Notes under the pieces: model-generated
What the model was told of the DNA's origin: nothing
The model's database searches: none
Seen by the model: the letters and a program-made list of their open reading frames with translations, nothing else
Program-made: the position numbers and the translations under genes
Part shown: piece by piece, positions 39,753 to 50,906 of the stretch
Numbering within the stretch: position 1 is the first letter of the stretch
Layout: each line of letters starts with the position of its first letter
Source: Micropterus salmoides
Taxonomy: Eukaryota > Chordata > Actinopteri > Centrarchiformes > Centrarchidae
Length of the DNA: 64,000 nucleotides
NCBI RefSeq assembly: GCF_014851395.1
Contig: NW_024040152.1
Span: 16,779,308-16,843,307, forward strand
Reading direction: 5' to 3'

Positions 39753-42700
39753 GAACTCACGCTTGAGGATTTTTTGTGTGGAATGCAGGTACTACACCTG
39801 GAGGCACACAAGGATGTTTTACTGTTTGTGGCCATGATACCTGCAGCTGCCTGAGCTCAGAAATCTGAACAATTCTACTGAAACTGTCAGTTCTTTTAAA
39901 TTAAGACTGAAGACTTTTCTTTTTACCTATGCCTTTAATTAAATCAAATTTAAAGCCGTAGATTAGTGACTTTCACTGCACTGTAACGTCCTGTTTTCTT
40001 TTTCTTTGTTTTTAGATTTTCAGTGAACACCATTTAGACAGTGAGAAATGAGTAGGTGATTGAGTGAAAAGATAAAGAGAGTAAGATTGAACAGAGTGAA
40101 GGAAGTAGTCTTAAATCTCGCGCCAGAGTGATTTGCAGGACCCGCAGCCCACCTGTAAACGCGCAAGTGGGTCGCGTGAGTATAACTGGATCAAAGTGGC
40201 CTGCGGACAGACATGTCCTGGTTTCTCTGTAGTGTCCAAGCAGTGGACAGACTAGCTAGAGAAAGTAGATACTTCTCTGTTTGTTCTCTTTTCAAAGAGA
40301 GTTAATTGTAACTCAATTATTTGCTCAACCCCTCAGCCTGTTTTTATTTTCTATTTAACTCTTTTAACCCTGATTGTACACTGCACTGAAACTTTTACTG
40401 TCCTGTTTTACCCTGTTTTTTGTTGTTGTTGTTGTTGTTTTTTAAATCCTGTTTTTATTTTCTATTCACCCTTTTCAAAATTATAATTTAATGTGTTTCT
40501 ATTTCAGTTTCCCTGTGTTGTTTTTATGTTTAATGTAAAGCATTTTGAATTGCCTTGTTGTTGAAATGTGCTATACAAATAAACTTGCCTTGCCTTGCCT
40601 TACATCAGGTGCTTTTTTAAAGTGGCAGAAAGCTCTAAAGGACCTCTTGTTCTTTAGGCCCAAATTCAGCAGCTCTGTCTGTTCATCAGCAACATTCCCA
40701 GGTTGTTGAGCTAACTCAACTCAGATGATTTACGGGCCTCCTGACGCCAAAGTCTAAAACAAAAGCATCTTCATACCCTTTTAAGCCTTTCAGCCTGGTC
40801 ATACCCCGTGATCTTTTGTGCCAATTGTCGGTGCATCCAGCAGTGTGGATGCTGTGTTTGTGTGTGTGTGTGTGTGTTTTAGTTTCAGGTTTCTGCCCTT
40901 GTATAAAGGTACTGTGTACTTTGGGCTACTGTGTGTGTTTTCCTGCGTGTACACGTGCATGCATACGTCACAGTCCACGAGCACATCTAACTGGTCCCTT
41001 TGTCTGTGTTCCCAGGAAGTCTAGAATTACAGGTTGTCTTTGAAGGTGGTAGAGATTGCATTTTTGTGTGTGTGTGTGTGTGTGTGGATATAAAAGAGTA
41101 GGCAGAAGGACTGGCGTGTAAGTAGTCGATGGCAGAGCGAGGATTAGCAGAGTATTTGTTTAGTCGGCTATGAAGGGCCAGATAAGTTGTATAATAATGG
41201 ATTCCTACCTCTCACTGTTCCCCCTTTCTCTCCCCCTCCTCTCTTTTCCTCTCCCTAAACACTGAGTCTTAATAGAGCTTTCAGGTGTCTGTAATCTGAG
41301 AGAAAAGCATGCTGAAGAAAGGTTTTTTTTGTCATAGGTAGACACCACCACTGTCTATTAAGCTATTTCCTCTGACTTTTTTTATTGTTCTTGTTGTCAG
41401 TTTACTCTCCTTTTTTCTGATTTTTCTTGCGTTTTTCTGTCCCTCTGCTTTTTTCTCCATTACTGTACTTCCTGATAATCACATAGGTCTTCTGTGGTCT
41501 ATTGATCTTTTTCTTTTATAACCTCTCACCACTCTTTATCACCGCAGTACACAGCAAAATAAGGTCATTTCCTCTGTCTGGCTAACATCAAGGATATGCA
41601 TATCAGACATGGTTTCTATACAGAGTGGGAGATACAGTAGGAGTGCCCTTATTCAGATTGATGGGCTCTCTTATTGTAAACATCATCAAAAACAATTGAG
41701 TTTAAATCCAATTGTTTCCTGAAAGCCAAAATTGATATCATCAACTGTCTTCTTTTGTCCAGCCAACAGTAAAAAACCTAAAAATATTCAATTTATTATC
41801 ACATAAAACAAAATCAGATCCTTACAACTGGAACCTAGAAATAGTTGCAGACATTTTCACTTTGAGGTCCATTTAGTTGCTGTTCTGGAGCTTTCGATTA
41901 CATCACGTAATTGTAGATGCTGAAATTTTGAACACCTTATTCCACGCCAAGTGGGCAAACTTCATCTGCTGACTAAGATCGTGTGATGTGATCAAAAGCT
42001 CAATAACCGCTACTAAATGGACCTGGAGGTGAGATTGTTTTCAGCTTTCTTGTCTAAACAGGACATGCAAGTAGCTGGGGGGCGTTTTTGAGCTGCAGGT
42101 TATGTACCAAAACAAAACAAAGAAATAAAAGTATTACATAACAACAAGAGGCTAAATCGAGACAAACAGATGATGATATATACACACACAAACACACCCA
42201 CGCAAACATGCTTCATGGTCAATATGATTTGTCCCCAGTGAATCTGATGATTTGGGTCTGTGCGCTTTTTTTGTGTGTGTAATTGGGTGCATGTGTGCAT
42301 TTCTTTATGTTTATAGCATTTAACCTCAGGACATCGCCTATCGCTTGTCTCAGAGTTTAGACACAAGGAGGACACAGTGAATACACATGAGAAAATAAAC
42401 AGGACAAGATGTGCTGGCTAGAATGAGTTATCTAATGTCTCTGACCTCCTCCCTCACTTCCGCATACTTACACTTGCGCACACACACACTGGGTCTCACT
42501 TGTAAGGGGGTTCACTGTGCTTGGAAGACACACAACCAGTCACGTCCCGGTCAAGACTTTTCCTGGTAAAGTGACTTCTCTCCTGTCACTTAAAGAAAAG
42601 AACTGGGAAGGTTTGTGTGTTTTTGCTTTTTAAAGTGTTCGACAAGTGCAGGATCTGCTTTTTTTTGTCTCTGACATACTCCTCCCTCTTGTATCGTGCC

Positions 42701-45700
42701 TGCCAGATAGTTTATGGCCACTGTGAGGTTTTGTTGCCATGGAAATGTTCCGTCTTGCTTGACATTACATTTTCTGCCCACTTTCCCAGAAATCCAGTCA
42801 CTGCTTCCAATTGGCTGTGAGTGCCTGGAGAGTTTCCCACTGACGTCCATAGCACACAATTTAAATCAAACAATCTGTCTCTGTGCAGCTGTGAGGAACT
42901 TTTGCTTTCTCTCTGACGCTTGTACCCCCTCTCTCTTACTGTTTACTGCCCCCTCTTCTCTCACTCCTCCTCTGTTTCATTTTGAGTATGAGTATGACTC
43001 AGTCTCTCCTCCTCTTTTTTTTCCCTCCTCAAAATAGTCCCCAATCAGTCTCTCCATCACATAACAGCCTCTTTGTGGATTCTTTTCATCGTCTCCTTTC
43101 TTCGTTTCCCTTTTTCAGGAGCGGTGCAGGCGACTGCGGCTCACTCTGCACAACCAGAACCAGGCAGCCGGGAGCACAGAGCAGCACAGTAACAAGGTAA
43201 GAACTTCCTGCACCTGATCACTTACTAAAATCTGGACCAGGACACCAGAGGACAGACCAAGTCCTGGGAAATCATAACTGTAGGAGATAGAGGAGAGTAG
43301 CGATGGAAAGTTGTGTGGAATAACATTCACCACTGTTTTAAGTGCATGGTTTGGATACATACGAGCAAAGAATCTGGTTTAAGATGTTATGCTATTACAT
43401 TTAAATTGACTAGGGTCAGATTTGGTGTAAGATTTGTTGCAATTTCTTTTGATGAGATAAAAAAAAACATTAGCACTATTTACTTTAGAGGGGAAGGTGT
43501 TTATCATGTGGTCATATTTGGATCTGAAAGTTCACACAGTTAGTCTTCTCAGTGATCCTGAGGAATTCGCTTAGAGCTGCCGCACAATCATGAATGTATC
43601 ACTTCACATTCCTACACACAAACAGTATGGGCACAAACTGCTTGTAAACATACCATGGCGGCCATCAGCTTTTCATCAGCGTGTTTCCCACACAAGTCCA
43701 CTCAGAAGGTCTCAAGACACCCACTGTTCTATCAAAACCAGTGGCCAAAGTAACAAAGAAAAAAAACAGGACCACAGGAGCAGCAGATTTGCATAACCCC
43801 ACACACACACACACACACTTTTTTCTGTCTGTCCTCCCCCCACCCCCGTGCTTTATGTTTTTGACCAAGTCTGACTCCCAAAGAAGCACCAGACGTGTTT
43901 GGTTAAGTCTCCATGGTGATTATGGCTAAAGTTTTATTGCCTCCTGATTATAGAGAATCATAGTCACAGGAATAATTTGCTCAGGACAAGACTGAGATGA
44001 GAAGTATATTCTTGATGTAGTCAGTTTTGCCTATTAATAGTTTGATTGCATCATTCGTGTCAGACGTTCCTGACAGATGTTTCATAATTATTGTTAATTA
44101 ATTAATTATTGTTATTGTACTCCTGGCTGATACTGTGTGTTGCAGCGTCGTTCAGAAACATGCTCCAACTCCTCCTCCAGTGTTAGCAAAGCGCAGTGAC
44201 TTCACTCCTCACATTTTCTGTATGATGTGTTTGGAAATGTATCACACACCAATCCACCCATGCTCACGCAACACATTGCATGCTGCATTGTTAACTCCTC
44301 TGCTCTCTAACCTCCAGCCAATTGGACGAGCGTTTGCACTTGTGCAGCCAGCCAGTGACAGGACATCTCCAATCCCCGAACCGGTCAAATCTACAGAGGA
44401 GCAGGTGGAGGTTATCAAGGTGGGTGTGACACATTGGCTGGTTATTTTTGAAGAAATAAATGGTGCGTGTTTGTTTCGTGGTCACGTCGGTGTTTTAACG
44501 TCGGTGTCTCTCCCTGTTTCAGGTTTATCTAGAGGCCCGCAAGCAAGAGCAGCAGAAACACCAGGAGAGCCTGAAGATGCTGTCAGACGAAGTTTCACAG
44601 ATACAGGAGGTCAGTCTCTGGACAGCATCTTCTGGAGCTCTTACTGTCTCACTAATGCACAAACACACACTAATGTTACAGTCCCTCAACCCTGTCTCCT
44701 GGATTGTGTAACAATTTTGCATCATGTAAATTCCTCCTCGCTCTCAGACTTCCCAGACTCTCTCATTTGGTAGACCCTGAAACTCACACATGTTGAAATA
44801 TCATAAAAAATATATGATAATATCTCACAGTATTTCTGTATTTCACACAGGTGAGGTATTGCCTGAAGACACTGCGGGAGCAAATGGCAGCCAAAAACAA
44901 GGTAGGTCTGTTTTATGCTGCTTTGTTGTGCCATCACCATTGTTAGCCTTACATCCTGTGTGCTGAATGGCATGTCCTCCACCTTTCTCTCTTTCCTTGC
45001 TGACTTCCTCCTTTTATGTTTCCAGCCGCTCACAAACGGGTGGAAAGTCAGTGTTCCCTTCAAAAAGAGCAGCTCGTCTGCACACAAGGGAGAATCTAAA
45101 TCTGACGGACAGGTAAGCAGTTTATCATGTGCACAACCTCCATTCACAATTGTGTGTGTATAAATGCAGTACACGTGTTAGACTTTTCAGTATTTCACAG
45201 CAATGCATATGACATCTCAGGTGCATTTCATTGCCACAATCCACTGTCTATGGTTTCCTCTGGACAATGTGTGCCAGTGTGTTTTGTGTGATTGCTGTAA
45301 AATGAGCACCTCCTAGAAGCACGCGGGGAGAAGGGAGGTGTTAAGTTAAACATTGAGACAAATGGAGATTTGATATACGAGACAAAGAGAACATTAAAAT
45401 GACGGCAGAGGGGGAAAATGCATATAGCACCCTGGGGTGCATGAAAAATGTGTGAAAGAGCTGTTTCAGCAAGTACTGTTCCTCTCCCTTCATGTGTTAT
45501 TGTATTCAGGCCCTCCCCATTGTTCCCAGCATTCCAGATGTCTCTCTTTTTTTTGTTTGTTTGCTGTCTTTGAGCCACACATTTTTAGCAGCCACTACTG
45601 TTTGCAGTGATGTTTTGTACGAATAAAGCAGAGCCGACACCACTGTGTTTGGCTTAATTATTTTGGAACTAATTGTAGCATTTATCTGTGAGTCACGCTA

Positions 45701-47724
45701 TGGCTTATGCACAGGCGTGCTGCAAAAATAGGAGAGGAAACATGATCATGATCCAACTGCTTCAGTGACGCACACTGACACGCCTGTTTTCTTTATAATG
45801 GCTCGAATGAAACTAAAACAAGACTTCTCCATTACATCATCATAAAAGTACATATCTGTCCATCCATCCATCATAATATTGTTGTTTTCAAGCATTTCCT
45901 GTGTACAGTTTTTTACAGGCTTTTTTGACCTTTTCAATGTCAATCTGAAAATAGATCTCTACAAAGTGATCTAAATTAATTACAGATATAAAGTACAAAA
46001 AACTTGTTTGCATAAGTACTGGCCCCCTCCAAGTCTATATTGGAGTCTGTATGCTCAAGGTCTGTCAGGTTGCCAAAGTATGAACAGCCCAAAGCGTGAA
46101 CAGCCCGCTTGGGTTGGAAGATCTGGGCTCTGCTTCAGGATATTACAGTATCTATCTGCTAATGTATCATGTCATTCTGTCTCTATTAGGAAGCAGATGA
46201 AGAAGCAGAGAGAAACAAGCTGAGGGAGGTCAGCAAGCGCTTATATGCACAGCTCCAGGAAGCAGAAAAGAAGCACCAAGAGGAGAAAGAGAGGCTGCAG
46301 GTGATAAATATATACAGCTCATTTTTACGTTCATCATAACAAATAATGTTCACTGCATTTCTGTTGCACTGCAGACACATTTTAAACAAACAAACACATT
46401 TTCTCCCGTCTCTTCCAGGCTGAAGGCAGCAGGCTGAGGGAGCACCTGAGTGACCAGGAGGAGAAGTTGAAGACCACAGAAGAAGCAAGCATGAGGAAAG
46501 ACGTACGCATAGAAGAGCTCCAGAGGTTGCTGGGAGGGATGGAGCAGGAGAGCGCCACCCTGCGGGAGGCAATCCGCAACCGCGAGGAGGAACTCCGCGA
46601 ACTGAGCAAGCTCAGACAGGAGGGCCAGAAAGGGGAGCAGAGGTCAGCAAACGTCTCACAAATAGAGTAAATCAGTGATGATCAAATCATGAGCAGTGTC
46701 TTCTAACTCTGTGTGTGATTTTTAGGGCTGAGCAGTTGGAGAAGGAGGTGGCTGTTCTCAAAGAAAAGATCCACCATCTGGATGACATGCTGAAAAGCCA
46801 GCAAAGGAAAGTCAGACACATGATTGAACAGGTGAGGCGCACATGTGTGAGACTCTATAGAGCAAACACATTGTCTCCGTGTTCATATTTGTGCAGGATT
46901 TACTCACTGTTTGACTGTGTGTTTGCTCGCTCTATAGCTCCAGAACTCCCGCATGGTGATCCAGGAGAGGGACCGCGTGATCAGAGAGCTAGAGGAGAAA
47001 GTGGCCTTCTTGGAGGCTGAGGTGAGAACTGCTTATTGTCCTCTCCTATGAAATCTGTTTTATGGCATTTCAGTGGAAGAAAGATAGAAGGGCCAGGGTT
47101 AAGTGTAAATGAGGGAGAGAAGAAAAGGCCTGATCTCTGCAAAGAGAGAAGATATAAAAGAAGAAGTCTGTTTGGTGGTCATAATTGTTATTGGTATTAT
47201 GTGAACTGACCCCTGACCACCTCTGCGTGCAGAACCGAGAGATGCATGACCAGATGGACTACTTCCTGGGAGGACAAAGGTCAAATTCCTACCTTTCATC
47301 AGAGCGCAACCCCCAGATCGTCTATAGGTAACTAATTTTTCCCTTCAAACTAGTTTCAGCTGCAAACCTTGCAAATTGCACACAAATTCAAGTCCTAAAG
47401 CGCCCTTTCCTGCTCATGCATGGGTCACAATTATGGCATTTCTTTCGATTTGTGTGAAATTGATCTTAATTAACACGAGAGCAAATGATCTCATCTTTTA
47501 TAAATCTCAGCCTGCACTTTTCAAAAAAAGGTCCCAAAACAGTAGACGCAAGCACTCAAATAAGCTCACTCACGCTCACGTACATCTGCATAAGATGCAT
47601 ACTGATCAATATAAATATAAAAAGTAATTTCTCTTTGTCTTGTCCCCTCAGTAAACCAATCAAGCCGTCCACCTCATCTAACAAACCACTCCCTTTCATC
47701 AAAGTAATCGAGATCAAGTCATGA
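36722..47724 (+). CDS. tuft1: tuftelin 1, coiled-coil protein
   Basis: Twelve exons: 36722-36781, 43119-43196, 44318-44419, 44523-44609, 44851-44901, 45026-45112, 46190-46300, 46419-46642, 46726-46831, 46938-47021, 47233-47327, 47652-47724. Phases join without a break, giving 385 aa (human TUFT1 is about 390). The first exon encodes MNGVTRSLCTFEDI, matching the human MNG N-terminus, and exon 2 the RLTL motif. The coiled coil (about residues 95-340) includes the near-invariant KIHHLDDMLKSQQRKVR block. Exons 11 and 12 end with KPIKPSTSSNKP and PFIKVIEIKS. Tuftelin was first described in developing enamel but is widely expressed. The 6.3 kb first intron carries several repeats. In human TUFT1 is also directly downstream of CGN, so this adjacency is conserved. 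Confidence 0.94.
37666..37806 (-). repeat. LINE-type 3' tail fragment, minus orientation
   Basis: The plus strand reads ATTCAATTCAATTTAG, then TTTATTTATATAGCGCCAA, and later CCATGAGCAAGCACTTG. On the minus strand this is the GGCGCTATATAAATAAA end followed by ATTGAATTGAAT tail repeats, as in very common fish non-LTR elements. It lies in tuft1 intron 1. Confidence 0.65.
38588..38698 (+). other. possible cassette exon in tuft1 intron 1
   Basis: A 111-base open segment, phase 0 at both ends, lies between AAGTCAG and a GTAGGA donor. It would add 37 residues starting ESLTLLAGNEP. Human tuftelin joins the first exon directly to the RLTL exon, so this is not needed and may be chance. A better pyrimidine-rich acceptor 17 bases upstream (38570) would put it out of frame. 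Confidence 0.25.
39042..39102 (+). repeat. dispersed fish repeat fragment (CAGAATCAGAATCAG type)
   Basis: CAGAATCAGAATCAGC, then TTTGCCAGGTATGTGTACACATAAGGAAT, is a word order I recognise as a frequent fish repeat end. In tuft1 intron 1. Confidence 0.5.
39103..39245. repeat. diverged dispersed repeat, copy B
   Basis: GGGCTGCAAAAAATAAATAAT, TTACTGATTAATCTGC, TTATTTCC, then CCCAGAC and CAGTTCAAAACCCAAAGG match in order the segment near 63200 and, in part, those near 15336 and 41721. Confidence 0.5.
39709..39746. repeat. GC/CA microsatellite
   Basis: A short alternating GC stretch runs into about 14 CA units, in tuft1 intron 1. The alternating purine-pyrimidine GC-to-CA run is of the type able to form Z-DNA. 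Confidence 0.9.
39855..40600 (+). mobile_element. L2-like LINE 3' fragment, interrupted
   Basis: The left part resembles the end of an L2-type ORF2 (a degenerate frame around CTGAAGACTTTTCTTTTTACC) and the right end is the typical GAAATGTGCTATACAAATAAAC tail followed by CCTTG tandem units (about 40580-40600). The middle, about 40020-40300, is less AT-rich, contains several CG dinucleotides and does not look like the rest, suggesting an insertion. The copy is not coding. It lies in tuft1 intron 1. Confidence 0.6.
40856..40878. repeat. GT microsatellite
   Basis: About 11 GT units in tuft1 intron 1. A similar run is at 41065-41086. Confidence 0.85.
41721..41811. repeat. diverged dispersed repeat, copy C
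   Basis: TCTTTTGTCCAGCCAACAGT, then AAAAACCTAAAAATATTCAAT and TTATTATCACATA, share word order with the other copies in the window. In tuft1 intron 1. Confidence 0.45.
43799..43818. repeat. CA microsatellite
   Basis: About 10 CA units in the tuft1 intron between the exons at 43119 and 44318. Confidence 0.85.
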
Positions 47725-48660
47725 AGCGACTGCGCTGCCAAACCTTTTCAACGCAGACTGAAGCCAAACAGCAACACATCTGATGGCATGGATATTTAGG
47801 GTGTCAGGGCTGAGCTTCCTGGACTTTCTTAACTACATCAGCACTTCCACTGAAGCGTTTTAACCCCACTTTTGAAGGAAACTGTGCTGCCTTTGGCGGC
47901 ACACTCACATTAAGGCTAGCTGTGTCTGAGCATGTGGATTATGAATGAGTGTGTGTGTGTGTATGTCAACTTTAATGTAAATACATTGAGCGTACTGATT
48001 CAGGTGATGTGCATTTGAAGTTTTACATTCTGTTTGCATGTGTTTCCTTGTACTGCCCTGTTCTGATAGATTTTTTAACCTTTGAGTTTATGACATTGGC
48101 GTTGTTTTATCAAAACAGAATTGTTGAGCAAAGTGCAGGAAGGTAGAGCTTTTGCCAAAGTGAGTTATGACATTGTAGTCCATATACAACAGTAATGTAG
48201 CAAACATAGGTAACTAAACTAAAGGTTTCATGAAAAAAATCATTAACCTCATGATCTAGATCCTGTGTGCTTGCCCTCATTAGTCACTCACCCATGACTC
48301 TGTTCACCTTGCTGAGTGAATGGTATGATACTTTAAACTAAATAATTACTGTAGCCTATGTAAGGTCAATATCTGTGATGAAAAGAGCTGTTTTTAAATA
48401 AATGTTTTTTTAAGCTAACACTATAGCACATTATGAAACGGTGAGGAAGCAGTACAAATGACAATGTCGGATGATGAGTCTCCTCGGTTTGTAAATATTA
48501 ATTAATGAATTTCTGCCTAACAACTTTTCTGTTTTATTTATTTATATTAATGAACCTCTTGACAGATTGTGTGATAGATTTTTTTTATGAAGTTCATTCT
48601 AATCTATTATCTGTGTTTGTGGTTTTCAGAATAAATTACTGAAAATTAAAACAATGCTTC
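47725..48660 (+). other. tuft1 3' UTR with poly(A) signal
   Basis: AT-rich sequence runs from the stop to a canonical AATAAA at 48630-48635, followed by A-rich then T-rich sequence. This gives a 3' UTR of about 930 bases. Confidence 0.65.
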
Positions 48661-48721
48661 TTTTGACTTCTTACTGGAATCTAGCCCTACTTTAAGGACT
48701 TTCAAGATTACTATGAAGGGA

Positions 48722-48735
48722 GCGCCCTCTGCTGG
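48722..48735 (-). promoter_or_regulatory. CTCF core motif between two gene ends
   Basis: The minus strand reads CCAGCAGAGGGCGC, which fits every position of the published 14-base CTCF core CCASYAGRKGGCRS. It lies between the tuft1 poly(A) signal (48635) and the c1orf43 poly(A) signal (48826). Occupancy cannot be known from sequence, and such motifs also occur in dispersed repeats. Confidence 0.5.
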
Positions 48736-48820
48736 ACTCTATACACACTTAGAATCACTACATTGTGCTACTAACACAGACTGTAATGTAAGAACATCAA
48801 AATAGTTTGACTGTTACTGT

Positions 48821-48826
48821 TTTATT
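48821..48826 (-). other. polyadenylation signal of c1orf43
   Basis: TTTATT on the plus strand is AATAAA on the minus strand, about 820 bases downstream of the c1orf43 stop. I found no other canonical hexamer between the stop and this site. Confidence 0.6.
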
Positions 48827-49641
48827 TGGATGGCAACTTGTACAACAAACACCACAGAAAATAAAATTATTCAGGCATGACAATGCCTCCCTGGAAACCC
48901 TGAACACCAAATAAAACACACAGTTAAGACATCTGGGGGCCAGTCTACAAAAGTCAAGAAAGAGACTTCCCCCGATCCAAAACCTCACATAAATGAATGC
49001 ACTGTAATACTGTTAAATGACATTGCACTGAAAGAAGTGATTAAACAAAAAGAGCACTTAATCATCAAAACATTAAATCATTAAGTATGGCTTCTGTGAA
49101 AACAAACAATTAATGTTAAACAAAATAGGCTGTCAAATTCACTGCAGCAAATGAACAGCAGAGATATACACAGACGTAAACATAAGTGACATAAACAATG
49201 TCTTTTGTTCTCTCAGTGAGGCATCGTTAACACTGATTTTCTCTTCAAACAGTGTTGACTATTGGCATGTTTAAATATAGTTGGTTAAGTTGAACAAGGT
49301 GGCATAGGCCTTTACATTGTGCAATAAATACTGATTGTCTTTAGCCATTGCATAGCTCCATAGCTCTGGTTTTGTTTTGGTCAAATCAACCCTACTTACT
49401 ATAGTCATTTTTCTACCCAATTATAGCACTCATACATGCATTAATACTGGATATACGCATAAGCCAGCAGTCTGATATGCACTTTACTGTAAACAAGGCA
49501 ATATGTATTAGTATATGAAGGCAGTGCTTATAACACTTCACTCTAAACTATCTGGCAACATGCCATTCTGAAGGCACTTTAATCACAGGCAGCACTACCT
49601 TGTCCTTGACCTTTTCTTTTTTGGACTAGTGTTACATATTT

Positions 49642-50839
49642 TCAGAAAGAACTGTCCAGAGTGTTGTAGTTGTCTTTGAAGTTCTTCAGCTCCAGGAAGT
49701 GTCTGGGCCGCTTGCTGCGCTGCTGCATTGTAGATGTGAGGTAGGTGGTTTGGGTGGGGGAGGAGGAGGAGCTTGCAGGCTCCGTAGTGCTGGTCAGGTC
49801 TTTGGCCGCAGACTGGTGGTACTGGCTCGGAGTGCTGCCGCTGCTGCTGTGAGACTTGACCCTACAACCAACAAAGGGAGAAACAGATTGTTCCTGGTGC
49901 ATAATTAACATTCCGTGACGGGATTAGCATAAAAGGAAAGCTGTAAGGGAGCGCCGTGAGAAAAAGGTTGTGTTTACTCACACAGAGGCCAGTTCAGTTA
50001 AAGCTTCCTGGTATTTCAAAAATTCTGCTTCACCAAAAGCCTACAGACGAAAACAGGAACCAAAGACAGGACGTCAGTACATTTGTGAGCTCTAATGCAA
50101 TCGCAAGTGCACACCAGGATGGGCTATATGGTAAAAATAAAAATCATGCTAATCGTAAAAGCATATTTTATAAATGTGTAAAAATTTTCAGTAGGCCACA
50201 ATACAGCCCACATAAGTGAAATTGTGCATTAAATATGTAATTGGCTGTTTATGGTACTAAACTACAAGGCTAGATCTGTTAAAAAAGAGATTTACTTTTT
50301 AAAAAAATTTCCTTTTGAATTTATCTAATATGATTTTGTCCACCTCTTAAAACTGAATTTGTTATAAGTGAGTGTGTAATACAATGTCATGATGTTTGGA
50401 GAGATGACACATCTCTGGCACACAAACACACACACACACACACACACTGACCTCGGCCCCATGCCGGGCTTTACTGTACCCATCCAGCACCGTGTCGATG
50501 AGGGAGCTTAAGCTATCTTGGAACATGCAGGTGGAATTTCGTAGCTGCAGAAGCCAGGTCCGAAGTCTTTTACCCGTCACAGCAGTGGATGAACCACCCA
50601 GCTCACGGAAAGGGAGATCTGTTGGCAGAAAGTATGGGTGGTATTGTAACAGCTGGATAGGGTCTCTCATGACAAACTAAGATCAGTGACAGCAAAGCTT
50701 ACCAGTGTCTTTGATGGCATCCAGTGCTCTCATCCTGTACAGGTAGTCATGGGAACCTGCATTAGACACACACATATACAAACAAACAGATTCTTCTGTA
50801 CATTGGTATAAAAACTACTATGTAGACAGTTACAGGAAT

Positions 50840-50906
<67 letters not shown>

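Noticed and set aside
44146..44206. Possible extra tuft1 exon after the acceptor TGTGTTGCAG
   Set aside because: It opens well (RRSETCSNSSSS) but has no usable donor before an in-frame TGA, and the exons at 43119 and 44318 already join in phase and match human tuftelin.
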